From Aeromonas sobria (lineage in GTDB: Bacteria; Pseudomonadota; Gammaproteobacteria; Enterobacterales; Aeromonadaceae): DNA of 51,462 bases. The position numbers and the translations under genes are program-made. The notes under the pieces are model-generated. The model saw nothing but the letters and a program-made list of their open reading frames with translations, ran no database searches and was not told the origin of the DNA. This document shows, piece after piece, positions 7,588-15,837 of this stretch. Position 1 is the first letter of the stretch. Each line of letters starts with the position of its first letter. The stretch is from positions 1 to 51,462 of the forward strand of contig NZ_CDBW01000025.1 of assembly GCF_000820145.1 (NCBI RefSeq). Reading direction: 5' to 3'.

Positions 7588-9249
7588 TCATGACTCGGGC
7601 CGCCTTTCGACAAGGCATGAGGGGCCGCTGCCGGAGAGGTGTGGCTGCAAATGGGTGCGGATCTCGCGCAGGGTGTGCTGGTACTGCTGTCCATGTTGAT
7701 CGAGAAACGCGGGGCTGTGTTTGAGGCGTCGCTCCAGAGTGTCGACCAGTAGCGCCACCTTGGGGGCCGCCATGCCCGCAGGCCAGCCGTGTTGCAACAA
7801 CTCCAGCAGGTGCCAGGCATCGCCGGGCAGAGCGGGGAACTCCACCAGCAACTGCAAGCCCGCCTGCAGAGCAGTCTGATACTGGTTGGCCTGCATCGCC
7901 TTGTGGCGCAGCTGGCGTAGTTCGCTCAGCCGTTGTTCTCGCGCCGTCAGGCGCTGGCCCAACTCGGTCACCAGATGATGAAACAGCTGGCGGGTCAGCG
8001 GGTGGGGGGCCACTCTGGCGCGGTAATGGGTCAGCTGGGTCAGGTAACGCTGGGCGTGGTGGGGCAGGCCACAGAACTGGCTGACCGCAAAGCCCAGCAG
8101 CAAGGCGAGATGGTTGTCGCTCGCATCGTCCGGCTGGTGATGGGCAATCAGGATCAGCGCCTCGTCAAAACGGTACTCCAGCCCCAGCATCAGCGCATGC
8201 AGCAGCCCATATTCGTGGGGTTCCAGCGTGGTCGTCCGTTTGAGGTGATCCCACTGCTGTTGCAGGGAACGAAGCCGGTTGCCGGACGGGGTTCCCCACA
8301 GCACCGCCAGACTGGCATTGAGCATAAAGCCGTCGATGGTAAGCCGGATGTGCTGTTCGGTGAAGTGGCGCAGGGTCAGGCTGTTGGCCTGCTCCAGCAC
8401 TTTCTCCTCGTTTTTCTGCACCAGCCCGAGCAACATCGCCAGCTGATGCCAGCGCGGCTGATGGGGGCGGATCTGCTGCAGTTCCCCCATGGTTTCCCAC
8501 GCCGCCTGCCACTGATGTTGGTGCAGCTGGCTGGCCAGTGTCAGCTCCAGCCGAGTGGCGGCAGGCAATTTGGCCTGATGACGTTGCAAGTCGGTCTGGG
8601 CGTTCTGCAGTTTGCCCAGCCCCAGCATGGCGTAGAAGAACCCGGCGCGTGGCCAGCTCGCCAGATACTCGTTGGTACAGAGAGCGTAGTGCTGGGCGGC
8701 GGCGATCCTCTCGGCCGACTGCAGCAGCAGGTAACCCTTGAGCCGATCCAGCCAGGGGGCCAGCGAGCGATGCTCCCGCTGAAACAGCAGGTCTTCGCAC
8801 AGGGCGGTGGCCAGTTGCCACTCTCGCAGCAGGATGGGGGCGGCCAGGGTGCGAGTCAGGCTGCTTAATTTCACCAGTTGCTCGAGCACGACGGTGAGCT
8901 GCTGGGTCATGAAGGGGAGCTGCAGATAGAGGGAGAAGTAGAGATCCGAGGGGAGAAAATCCTGTTCACTCTGATCGGCATCCAGCAACAGCAGTACGCA
9001 ACCGGGTTGCAGCAGGCCGAGGTAGTGAGCCTCGTGCAGCAGGCGAGCCCCCTCCAGCCCCTGCTGTTTGTCCTGCTGGCAGATGATGGCACTGAACGCC
9101 TGTTGTTGCAGCAGGGCAAACAGGCCGCTGTGTACGTGGCCAGGATGACTGTGGTAGTGGATCTGGTCGGCGGGCACACCCTGTTCGGTTAGTTGTCGGG
9201 TGATGGCGCTGCGGAGTAGGGGAGCCTCTTCAAGCAGCAGTATCGTCAT
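7588..9249 (-). CDS. pseudo-receiver plus TPR-like helical repeat protein
   Basis: A 553-aa protein. Residues 1 to about 125 look like a CheY-type receiver: MTILLLEEAPLLRSAI at strand 1 with the acidic pair Glu7-Glu8. The phospho-acceptor region reads AIICQQDKQQGLEG, so the usual Asp is Gln58 (Asp60 is two places off), and the late Lys-Pro motif reads LQLPF, without the Lys. The remaining 420 residues are leucine/glutamine-rich helical pairs typical of tetratricopeptide repeats. Such receiver-TPR proteins occur in Vibrio, Shewanella and Aeromonas; their partners are unknown to me. The ATG at 9247-9249 has AGGAAG 8 bases upstream; a TTG at 9268-9270 is less likely. Phosphorylation-independent signalling is inferred. 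Confidence 0.65.
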   Translation of the reverse strand: MTILLLEEAPLLRSAITRQLTEQGVPADQIHYHSHPGHVHSGLFALLQQQAFSAIICQQDKQQGLEGARLLHEAHYLGLLQPGCVLLLLDADQSEQDFLPSDLYFSLYLQLPFMTQQLTVVLEQLVKLSSLTRTLAAPILLREWQLATALCEDLLFQREHRSLAPWLDRLKGYLLLQSAERIAAAQHYALCTNEYLASWPRAGFFYAMLGLGKLQNAQTDLQRHQAKLPAATRLELTLASQLHQHQWQAAWETMGELQQIRPHQPRWHQLAMLLGLVQKNEEKVLEQANSLTLRHFTEQHIRLTIDGFMLNASLAVLWGTPSGNRLRSLQQQWDHLKRTTTLEPHEYGLLHALMLGLEYRFDEALILIAHHQPDDASDNHLALLLGFAVSQFCGLPHHAQRYLTQLTHYRARVAPHPLTRQLFHHLVTELGQRLTAREQRLSELRQLRHKAMQANQYQTALQAGLQLLVEFPALPGDAWHLLELLQHGWPAGMAAPKVALLVDTLERRLKHSPAFLDQHGQQYQHTLREIRTHLQPHLSGSGPSCLVERRPES

Positions 9250-9418
9250 GCGCGCACTTCCTGTGAGCAAACCATTCAGTTGATTATGGTAGACCCAATG
9301 GGAACATCGGCCCAGTACTTAATAAGTGAAAAGTCAACAGTAGTCAGCAGGGTGGCGGAGGGGGCACTATAAGCAGCTATTTCAATCGGTTGTTGTCATC
9401 TCTCATGGCTGATATCGG

Positions 9419-9886
9419 TTATTGCCGAGGGCGGGCCTGCGCTGCAAAGGGGCAGTCGGCCTGGTGGATCAGCCGCGAGCCCTGGCCATGTTCCCCCTGC
9501 CAGCTTAATTCCAGCTTGCCGAGGCGGCCCAGATGGCGCAGCTCGAACTCGTAGCGCTGGCAGAGGTTGTCCTGAGGCAGGGTCGTCATGCCCGCTGGCA
9601 GCAGGTAGCGATAGCTGAGCAGCGGCCCATCCTCCAGCTTGCTGCTCACTGGTACCAGCCCCTCCTGCGTGGGCTGTGGTGCACGGAGTGCGCGGCGCAG
9701 GCTCAAGGGGGCATCGATCGCCTTTTGATAATGCAGGCCGTTCATCGCCGCCAGCTCCTCTTCCAGCCGTTGCAACTCCCCTTCCAGTCCATTGAGCGCG
9801 GCACCCAGCTGCTGGTGGGTCGATGATGAGGCACAGCCGCCCAGCAGCAGGGTGGCAAGCAGCAGTGCGGCTCTGATGGGGGGCAT
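9419..9886 (-). CDS. putative lipoprotein, unknown
   Basis: A 155-aa product starting MPPIRAALLLATLLLGGCASSS: a lipoprotein signal peptide with lipobox LGGC (Cys18). Residues about 28-50 look like a short coiled coil (NGLEGELQRLEEELAAM). The rest is a small mixed domain with two cysteines (CQRYEFEL and DCPFAAQ) that may form a disulfide. Ser at +2 and +3 suggests outer-membrane sorting by the usual rule. AAGGAG precedes the ATG at 9884-9886 by 6 bases, which is why I prefer it to an upstream in-frame start. It lies 42 bp after the MocR gene on the same strand and may be cotranscribed with it. I do not recognise the family. Confidence 0.75.
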   Translation of the reverse strand: MPPIRAALLLATLLLGGCASSSTHQQLGAALNGLEGELQRLEEELAAMNGLHYQKAIDAPLSLRRALRAPQPTQEGLVPVSSKLEDGPLLSYRYLLPAGMTTLPQDNLCQRYEFELRHLGRLGKLELSWQGEHGQGSRLIHQADCPFAAQARPRQ

Positions 9887-9928
9887 GGCATCTCCTTGGC
9901 GAATGAGGGGCAATTCGGGCGGCCCTGA

Positions 9929-11320
9929 CTATAGCAGGGGGTTGCTGGGGGGCGTTCCCTGCAGTAGTTGCGCCAGACGGGCCAGCCCTTCGCCGACCCG
10001 GGCGTCGGTGGCGGGCTGGCTCAGGCTCAGGCGCACCCCTTGCGGAGCGGCAAACTGGCCGGCGGCGAAGTGTTCCCCGCTCGCCACGCCGACGTCAAGG
10101 GCATCGGCGGCGGCGGCAAACTGCTGGCTGCGCCAGGGTTCCGGCAGCGGCAGCCAGGCGTGCATGCTCCCTTGCTGCCAGCGGGCGGCGGGCAGCAGAT
10201 GGCGCAGCAGTTCGCCACGGCGTTTCAGTATCTCTCTCTGTTGTTGGATCAGCGGCATGATCTGGCGCTGACTGACCATTTTGCAGGCAAGCTCGATCAG
10301 CAGCGGACTCACCATCCAGCTCGACAGCCGCATGGTCTGGGCGAAGGCGCTGCGCAGGGCGGGGGGAGTCAGCACGAAGCCGACCCGCAGACCGCCGCAG
10401 GCGATCTTGGCCAGACTGCCCAGATAGATGACCCGCTCCGGCGCCAGATTGACCAGCGGCTCTGGGTGGGGCTCCGGCAGCAGGCCGTTGACGTCATCTT
10501 CGATGATCAGCAGATCGTGGCGGCGGGCGATGGCGACGATGGCCTCCCGCCGCGCCAGACTCATGATGGCGGTAGTGGGGTTTTGCAGGGTCGGGGTGAG
10601 GTAGAGCAGCTTTGCCCGGCGGGTGCGACAGGCGGCCTCCAGCGCCTCGGGCAGCAACCCCTCCTCGTCCATCGCCAGCCCCACCACCTGATTTTTCAGC
10701 TGGCGGGCGTTGCCCAGCATGCCGGGGTAGCTCAATCCTTCGCACAAAATGGTCTCCCCCACGCAGTTGGTGGCCAGCAGCGCCAGCATGATGCCGTGCT
10801 GGGCACCGTGGCTGAACAGCAGACGATCCTCACTGCAGTCCACCCCTTGCTCCACCAGCCAGTCGACGAACTGCTGGCGCTGATCCGGCCGCCCCGCCTC
10901 TTGGTCGTAGCCGAGCAGGGCGTTGAGATCCCCGTCCGCCACTTCCCCCAGCAGGGGACGAATGATGGCGGCCCGATCCAGCTGCACCGGCAGGTTCTGC
11001 CACAACTCGATGCGGTGCCCCTCCTCTTTGCGGATCACCCACTCATTGGCGGGATCGGTACCCGCCCCCCTAACCTCGCTTCCCTTAACCCAGGTGCCGT
11101 GGCCCACTCGGGCTGCCAGCAGGCCGCGCCGCTCCGCCTCGCTGTAGGCGCGGGTGATGGTGCCGACGGTGACACCCAGGCGATCCGCCAGCGAGCGGTG
11201 GGTGGGCAATCGGGTCTGCGGGGGCAGTTCGCCGCTTGCGATCCCCTGTTCGATCGCCTTGACCAGCTTGAGGTAGAGGGGGCCATCGAAGGCGGCCAGG
11301 TCGGGGGTCCAGATTGTCAT
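9929..11320 (-). CDS. MocR-family (GntR-aminotransferase) transcription regulator
   Basis: A 463-aa protein. Residues 13-80 form a GntR winged helix (LPPQTRLPTHRSLADRLGV ... VGHGTWVKG). Residues about 105-463 form a type I PLP aminotransferase domain with YLTPTLQNPTT, DDVNG and the PLP-lysine region GSLAKIACGG (Lys305). MocR proteins use PLP or an amine ligand as effector. It is divergent from two LysE-type exporters, so control of amino-acid export, or PLP sensing, is likely. The ATG at 11318-11320 sits inside a perfect inverted repeat (11313-11329), which suggests autoregulation. The longer open frame to 11413 runs across the intergenic palindromes and is unlikely. PdxR is one member, but nothing here points to vitamin B6 genes. 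Confidence 0.88.
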   Translation of the reverse strand: MTIWTPDLAAFDGPLYLKLVKAIEQGIASGELPPQTRLPTHRSLADRLGVTVGTITRAYSEAERRGLLAARVGHGTWVKGSEVRGAGTDPANEWVIRKEEGHRIELWQNLPVQLDRAAIIRPLLGEVADGDLNALLGYDQEAGRPDQRQQFVDWLVEQGVDCSEDRLLFSHGAQHGIMLALLATNCVGETILCEGLSYPGMLGNARQLKNQVVGLAMDEEGLLPEALEAACRTRRAKLLYLTPTLQNPTTAIMSLARREAIVAIARRHDLLIIEDDVNGLLPEPHPEPLVNLAPERVIYLGSLAKIACGGLRVGFVLTPPALRSAFAQTMRLSSWMVSPLLIELACKMVSQRQIMPLIQQQREILKRRGELLRHLLPAARWQQGSMHAWLPLPEPWRSQQFAAAADALDVGVASGEHFAAGQFAAPQGVRLSLSQPATDARVGEGLARLAQLLQGTPPSNPLL

Positions 11321-11329
11321 GGTGACAAT
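11313..11329. promoter_or_regulatory. inverted repeat over the MocR start codon
   Basis: ATTGTCA-TGG-TGACAAT is a perfect 7-bp inverted repeat with a 3-bp spacer that covers the start codon at 11318-11320. It is a plausible autoregulatory operator; the binding protein is inferred. Confidence 0.5.
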
Positions 11330-11396
11330 AAATCCATTGATCCAAATTTGTTCCCAATATAGCGTGAATTTCATCCCAACCACAACCAGATAGTGC

Positions 11397-11416
11397 ACAT
11401 TGTATCGATACAATGT
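11397..11416. promoter_or_regulatory. 20-bp perfect palindrome, probable MocR operator
   Basis: ACATTGTATCGATACAATGT reads the same on both strands. It lies in the divergent promoter region, 22 bp upstream of the first LysE gene. GntR/MocR operators are usually palindromes with this kind of dyad, so it likely controls both directions. Confidence 0.65.
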
Positions 11417-11438
11417 GGCAAATATAAGGAGTCACAAT

Positions 11439-12035
11439 ATGACGATGGAGTGGTATGTCACCCTGTTCGGTTTTGCCGTACTCACCTGCGGTACGCCGGG
11501 GCCCAACAACCTGATGCTAACGGCCTCCGGCGCCAACTTCGGGGTGCGCCGCACCCTGCCACATCTGCTCGGGGTGGGGGTGGGGCAGCCGGTGTTGCAG
11601 CTGGTACTGGCCTTGGGGCTCTATCCCCTGTTCGAGCGTTGGCCGCTGCTGCGCCTCGGTTTGCAGATCTTCGGCAGCCTCTACCTGCTGTGGCTGGCCT
11701 GGCGCATCGCGGTGGCCGGTGCACCGGGAGATCCGGCCCGGCGCGCTCGTCCGCTGACCATGCTGGAAGGGCTGGGTTTTCAGTTCCTCAATCCCAAGGC
11801 GTGGATGATGGGGATCTCCGCCATCAGTCTGTTCAGCCTCTCCGGTGCCAGTTACTGGCCGAGTCAGCTGGCGGTGATGACCATGTTTGTGCTGGTGGCG
11901 CTGCCGGTCTGCTTTGTCTGGGTGCTGTTCGGCCATCAGCTGAGCAACTGGATCAGCTCGGATCGGGGCTGGCGGCGGCTCAATGGATCCCTCGGCCTGC
12001 TGACGGCGCTCTGCGTGGTGATGCTCTGGTATTGA
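11439..12035 (+). CDS. LysE/RhtB-family exporter, first copy
   Basis: A 198-aa membrane protein with about six hydrophobic segments. Family marks include the N-terminal CGTPGPNNLML (near residue 17; family pattern TPGP-N) and FLNPKAWMM in the middle. These proteins export amino acids or related small metabolites by proton antiport. ATG at 11439 has AAGGAG 8 bases upstream. It is divergent from the MocR regulator and shares the motifs CGTPGPNN, LLWLAWR/K and NPKAWMM with the next gene, so the two arose by duplication. The substrate is unknown. Cysteine export would be one guess from members linked to MocR regulators, but the sequence does not settle it. Confidence 0.88.
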   Translation: MTMEWYVTLFGFAVLTCGTPGPNNLMLTASGANFGVRRTLPHLLGVGVGQPVLQLVLALGLYPLFERWPLLRLGLQIFGSLYLLWLAWRIAVAGAPGDPARRARPLTMLEGLGFQFLNPKAWMMGISAISLFSLSGASYWPSQLAVMTMFVLVALPVCFVWVLFGHQLSNWISSDRGWRRLNGSLGLLTALCVVMLWY

Positions 12036-12160
12036 ACCGCGCAGCGTTGATGGACGAGGTGGCCAAGAAAGAGGCATTTCTGACTTGTCGCCACGGGGTT
12101 GGCTCTGCATATTAGAAGGCTTTCCCCATAACGGGCGCTTTGCATCTACAAGAGGTTGAG

Positions 12161-12751
12161 ATGGATCTGAACTGGTTACTGCCCCTGGCGGGGTTTGCCT
12201 TGGTCACCTGCGGCACGCCGGGGCCCAACAATATGCTGCTCACCAGCGCCGGCGCGGCGCAGGGCTTTCGCCGCACACTTCCCTTGCTGGTAGGGGTGGT
12301 GGGGGGGATCAATTTGATGATCCTCGCCACCGCGCTGGGGCTCGGCGTGGTGTTTGAGAAAGTGCCGCTGCTGCACGACGGCCTCAAGCTTATCGGCTCG
12401 GCTTATCTGCTCTGGCTGGCGTGGAAGGTGGCGACCGCCAGCGGCCCGGCCGAGGGCAATCGACCACTCATTCCCGCCCATCAGGGGGCCATGCTGCAAC
12501 TGCTCAACCCCAAGGCGTGGATGATGGCGCTCTCCGCCATCAGCGGTTTCACCCTGGCGGGGGAGGCTTACTGGCCCTCCGCACTCTGGGTGTTGGCGAT
12601 CTTCTTTATTACCGGCCTCTACACCGGGGCGTTCTGGGTGCTTTTTGGTGCCCAGGTGCGGCAAATCATTCGCACCGCCCGGGGTTGGCGACGTTTCAAT
12701 CTTGGCATGGGGCTGGCGACGGCCGCCTGTGTCGGGATGATCTGGCTTTAG
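12161..12751 (+). CDS. LysE/RhtB-family exporter, second copy
   Basis: A 196-aa paralogue of the gene just upstream, with TCGTPGPNNMLLTSAG near the start, LLWLAWK near residue 90 and LLNPKAWMMALSAISGF near 120. The ATG at 12161 has AGAGGTTGAG before it; an upstream TTG at 12140 would add seven residues and is not favoured. The 125-bp gap after the first copy holds no terminator that I can see, so the pair is probably one operon ending at the hairpin at 12789-12808. Having two copies may mean a heteromer or separate substrates; this is speculation. Confidence 0.87.
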   Translation: MDLNWLLPLAGFALVTCGTPGPNNMLLTSAGAAQGFRRTLPLLVGVVGGINLMILATALGLGVVFEKVPLLHDGLKLIGSAYLLWLAWKVATASGPAEGNRPLIPAHQGAMLQLLNPKAWMMALSAISGFTLAGEAYWPSALWVLAIFFITGLYTGAFWVLFGAQVRQIIRTARGWRRFNLGMGLATAACVGMIWL

Positions 12752-12788
12752 CCCAGGGCTGACCCGGGCCTTTACCGGCTGTCTTGTT

Positions 12789-12808
12789 GGCCCTGCGGGG
12801 CCTTTTTT
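12789..12808 (+). terminator. terminator after the LysE pair
   Basis: GGCCC (12789-12793), loop TGCG, GGGCC (12798-12802), then six T. Short but typical. Confidence 0.8.
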
Positions 12809-12877
12809 ATCTCGCCCGCGTTGCCTTGCCTGCAAGGTGGCGTGGTACTGCCCTCCCTTGGGGTGAAAGGAGTTCAT

Positions 12878-13576
12878 ATGAAATGTATCGGTCTGCTGGG
12901 TGGCATGAGCTGGGAGTCCACCGTCAGTTACTATCAGGCGCTCAACCGCGGGGTGCGGGCACAGCTTGGCGGTTTGCACTCGGCGCGGGTACTGCTCAAC
13001 AGTGTCGACTTTGCCGAGATAGAGCGGTTGCAACATGCCGGTGACTGGCCCGCCACTGCCCGTTTGCTGGCGGCGGAGGCGCGCAAGCTGCAGGATGGCG
13101 GCGCCGATTTCTTGCTGATCGGCACCAACACCATGCACAAGGTCGCCCCCGAGATTGAGGCGGCCATCGATATCCCGCTGCTCCATATCGCCGATGCCAC
13201 CGCCGCCAAATTACGGGCAGACGGGATCACCCGAGTCGGCCTGCTCGGCACCCGCTTCACCATGGAGCAGGATTTCTACAAGGGGCGCTTGCAGGAGCGT
13301 TTCGGGTTGGCGGTGCTGGTGCCCGATGAGGCAGGGCGGGAGCGGGTGCATCGGATCATCTATGACGAGCTCTGCCTTGGCGAGATCCGCGAATCCTCCC
13401 GCGCCGAGTATCTGGCCATTATCGAGGAACTGGCGGCCGCTGGCGCCGAGGCGGTGATCCTCGGTTGTACCGAGATTGCCCTGCTGGTGGGCGATGCCAG
13501 AGCCGCCGTGCCGCTCTACGACACCACCGCCATTCATGCCGAGGCAGCCGTAGCACTGGCGTTGAGCCTTGATTAA
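12878..13576 (+). CDS. aspartate/glutamate racemase (YgeA type)
   Basis: A 232-aa protein with the Asp/Glu racemase fold signature MKCIGLLGGMSWESTV. Most family members use two cysteines. Here the first position is Thr83 (GTNTMHK) and the second is Cys197 (LGCTEIALL), the same Thr83/Cys197 pair described for E. coli YgeA, an L-Asp/L-Glu-specific racemase. Length and most of the sequence also agree with YgeA. AAAGGAG lies 6 bases before the ATG at 12878. It stands alone between a terminator and the next gene. Racemisation of L-Asp or L-Glu, or broader amino-acid racemisation supplying D-amino acids, is the likely role. Confidence 0.88.
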   Translation: MKCIGLLGGMSWESTVSYYQALNRGVRAQLGGLHSARVLLNSVDFAEIERLQHAGDWPATARLLAAEARKLQDGGADFLLIGTNTMHKVAPEIEAAIDIPLLHIADATAAKLRADGITRVGLLGTRFTMEQDFYKGRLQERFGLAVLVPDEAGRERVHRIIYDELCLGEIRESSRAEYLAIIEELAAAGAEAVILGCTEIALLVGDARAAVPLYDTTAIHAEAAVALALSLD

Positions 13577-13705
13577 TTAACTGGTCAGATCTCACTATTG
13601 TTGCTTGCTGCATACCCCTTGCCATAAAAGCGTGTAAAATCGCGCCCTGAATTCTCCCGGCCAACGCAGGTTGGCCGCGACTCCCTAGCATGCAAGGCTG
13701 ACATT

Positions 13706-14812
13706 GTGACTGACGTAGATAGATTCGCGGATATTCGCCCCTACCGTGATGAAGAAGTACCGGCCGCCATCGAACGACTGATCCAGGATGATGAGTTTAT
13801 CGGGGCCATTGCCAGATATCGTTTCGGTTCTCTGATGAGCTGGCTGGGTTGGGCCATTCGCCCGCTGATCCGCCTGTTCCTGCGCCGCAAGTGGTCCAAG
13901 GTCACTACTGTGCGTCAGGTGCAGCTCGGCGTGACCCGTTATATGTCGCGGATGATTGCCACTTCCACCAAGGGGATCACCTTCTCCGGGATAGAGCATC
14001 TGAAAAAAGAGCAGGGCTACCTGTTTGTCTCCAACCACAGAGACATCGCCATGGATCCGGCGTTCGTCAACTGGGGGCTGCATAGCCATGGTTTTGATAC
14101 CGTGCGTATCGCCATCGGCGACAACCTGCTGCGCAAGCCCTGCGCCACCGAGCTGATGAAGCTCAACAAGAGTTTTATCGTCAAGCGATCGGCCAAAGGG
14201 CCGCGGGAGATGATGAAGATGCTCGGTGAACTGTCGGCCTATATCGGCAACTCGGTGCACGAAGGTCACTCCATCTGGATCGCCCAGAAAGAGGGGCGCG
14301 CCAAGAATGGCGATGACAAGACAGATCCGGCCATCCTCAAGATGTTCTACCTTGACGGCAAGAAGCAGAAGATCGACTTCGTGGATTACATGCGCAGCCT
14401 CAACATAGTGCCGGTCAGCATCAGCTATGAGCTGGATCCGACCGACAAGGCGAAAGCGCGCGAGCTCTATGAAAAGTCGGTCAACGGCTGCTATGAGAAG
14501 GGCGAGTTTGAGGACATCGAGAGTATCGTCGCCGGTATTGTCGGCATGAAGGGGCGGGTACATGTCTCCTTCGGCGCCCCCATCAGCGATGGGTTCAGCG
14601 ATCCGGACGAACTGGCCGCGCTGATCGACAAGGCAATCTGGAGCAGCTACCGCCTCTTCCCCAGCAACTATCTGGCGGCCGATGTCTCTGGCAAGGCCAA
14701 TACCATCGAACAGGCCGCCTTCCTGACCCGTCAGTCGGAAGTGCCCCAAGAGCACAAAGATATCTGGCGTGCCATGTATGCCAAACCGGTGGAAAACGCC
14801 AAAAAGGCTTGA
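13706..14812 (+). CDS. PlsC-like 1-acylglycerol-3-phosphate acyltransferase family protein
   Basis: A 368-aa protein with an acyltransferase block at residues about 105-260: FVSNHRDIAMDP (residues 107-118), then a pattern like ELMKLNKSFIVKRS, and WIAQKEGRAKNG, which resembles the usual EGTRS block. In the first block the Asp aligned with the catalytic one is six residues after the His, one more than the usual HX4D. A hydrophobic N-terminal helix (about 43-60) would anchor it to the membrane. Lysophospholipid acylation is the family role, but the exact acceptor is unknown. It starts at GTG 13706, with only a weak AAGG upstream; no ATG fits better. Terminator at 14841-14870. Confidence 0.75.
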   Translation: MTDVDRFADIRPYRDEEVPAAIERLIQDDEFIGAIARYRFGSLMSWLGWAIRPLIRLFLRRKWSKVTTVRQVQLGVTRYMSRMIATSTKGITFSGIEHLKKEQGYLFVSNHRDIAMDPAFVNWGLHSHGFDTVRIAIGDNLLRKPCATELMKLNKSFIVKRSAKGPREMMKMLGELSAYIGNSVHEGHSIWIAQKEGRAKNGDDKTDPAILKMFYLDGKKQKIDFVDYMRSLNIVPVSISYELDPTDKAKARELYEKSVNGCYEKGEFEDIESIVAGIVGMKGRVHVSFGAPISDGFSDPDELAALIDKAIWSSYRLFPSNYLAADVSGKANTIEQAAFLTRQSEVPQEHKDIWRAMYAKPVENAKKA

Positions 14813-14840
14813 ATGAAACCGGTTGTAACGTGGTTTGATG

Positions 14841-14870
14841 AAAAAAACGGGCGCTGATGCGCCCGTTTTT
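14841..14870 (+). terminator. terminator of the acyltransferase gene
   Basis: AAAACGGGCGC (14844-14854), loop TGAT, GCGCCCGTTTT (14859-14869), with A-run before and T-run after; works in both directions. Confidence 0.88.
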
Positions 14871-15125
14871 GCGTCTGGTCAAAGTCGACAGTGAAAGGGT
14901 GGTGAATAATATGGTTTCAGCTGGTACGATCACCGTGAAAATGGGACTATGCCTCTTGGCAGTTACCTGATGAGTGTGTAACAGTGCTTGAGCGCTGAAC
15001 ATCAGCAAAAGATTTAAACCCCTTTGCACGGATTGCAGAGGGCATTATTGAGGGACCTGTCACAGGTCCTTTTTCATTGGCTGGCAAAGATGCCACGCAG
15101 ATATACCTAACAGGAAACAGACGCC
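14871..15125. other. intergenic region with a second terminator-like hairpin
   Basis: There is no gene with support here. GGACCTG (15053-15059), loop TCA, CAGGTCC (15063-15069), TTTTT ends a stretch of about 180 bp between two terminators. Such an arrangement could be a small RNA, but I recognise no sRNA family and see no strong promoter. Confidence 0.4.
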
Positions 15126-15596
15126 ATGATCACCGGTAGCCTGAACACCCTGCAGCGTACGCCGCTGCCCTCCCCGCTGGCCCGTATCATGGCCGAGGTG
15201 GTGAAGAGCGTGGCTCACTGGAGTGAGGCGCCGCTCGGCAAGACCGAGATCGATGGCCTGAACCTGTTTTGTCTGGTGAGCGATGATCTGACCGAGCCAG
15301 CCGCAGATCGCCGTGGCGAATTCCATCAGCAGTATCTTGATATCCAGCTGCTGCTGCGCGGTGAAGAGTGGATTGGTGTAGGCCCCCACGATTACGTGAG
15401 TGAAGGTGCCGACCATCCCCATCCCGACCTCTGGTTTGTCGATGACGAGCAGACCAGCTATCTGGCACTGCAGCCCGGTGATTTCGCCATCTTCTGGCCA
15501 GGGGAGCTGCACCGTCCGCTCTGCACCTTCAATCAGCCCGCTCGCGTCAAGAAGCTGGTGGTCAAGGTGCATAAAGATCTGCTGATCACCGGTTGA
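15126..15596 (+). CDS. YhcH/YjgK/YiaL family cupin-like protein
   Basis: A 156-aa protein with the family marks MITGSL at the start, then EFHQQYLDIQLLLRGEEWIGV (family: H-x-x-ylDiq, with His and Asp proposed to bind metal), and near the end LQPGDFAIFWPGELHRPLC and VKKLVVKV. Members are beta-sheet proteins often linked to sialic-acid or sugar catabolism in E. coli, where YhcH is in the nan operon. No sugar genes flank this copy, so the role is open. AGGAAACAG before the ATG is an adequate Shine-Dalgarno. Confidence 0.88.
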   Translation: MITGSLNTLQRTPLPSPLARIMAEVVKSVAHWSEAPLGKTEIDGLNLFCLVSDDLTEPAADRRGEFHQQYLDIQLLLRGEEWIGVGPHDYVSEGADHPHPDLWFVDDEQTSYLALQPGDFAIFWPGELHRPLCTFNQPARVKKLVVKVHKDLLITG

Positions 15597-15607
15597 TCGC
15601 TATTCTT

Positions 15608-15622
15608 GGGTGTCAGACACCC
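15608..15622. other. short perfect inverted repeat downstream of the YhcH gene
   Basis: GGGTGTC-A-GACACCC. There is no T-run behind it, so it may be a factor-binding dyad or a weak hairpin. It lies 230 bp upstream of ackA in a 241-bp leader region with no other clear motif. Confidence 0.35.
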
Positions 15623-15837
15623 GACTACGACAGGGTCGCTTGAGAGCCGCGCGGGCCTGTCGCGAATTGAAACGAGCGCCATGCACTCTTGATGCGTTAC
15701 GACTCTTTCAACAGCAAGAATTTAAAAATTGGGCGCACACCCTCCTGCGACCATAAGCCCCCGGCAGGGGAATCCCATCCTCTTTTGGATGACACGACAC
15801 TGTCGGCATAAAGCCGAAGCACAGGAAGATGTAGAAC

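Noticed and set aside
9968..11362. 464-aa plus-strand frame opposite the MocR gene
   Set aside because: Mirror of a GC-rich gene, Gln/His-rich composition typical of antisense frames; the MocR frame has clear domains.
14871..15075. Possible small RNA between two terminators
   Set aside because: No strong promoter and no known sRNA sequence; kept only as a comment.
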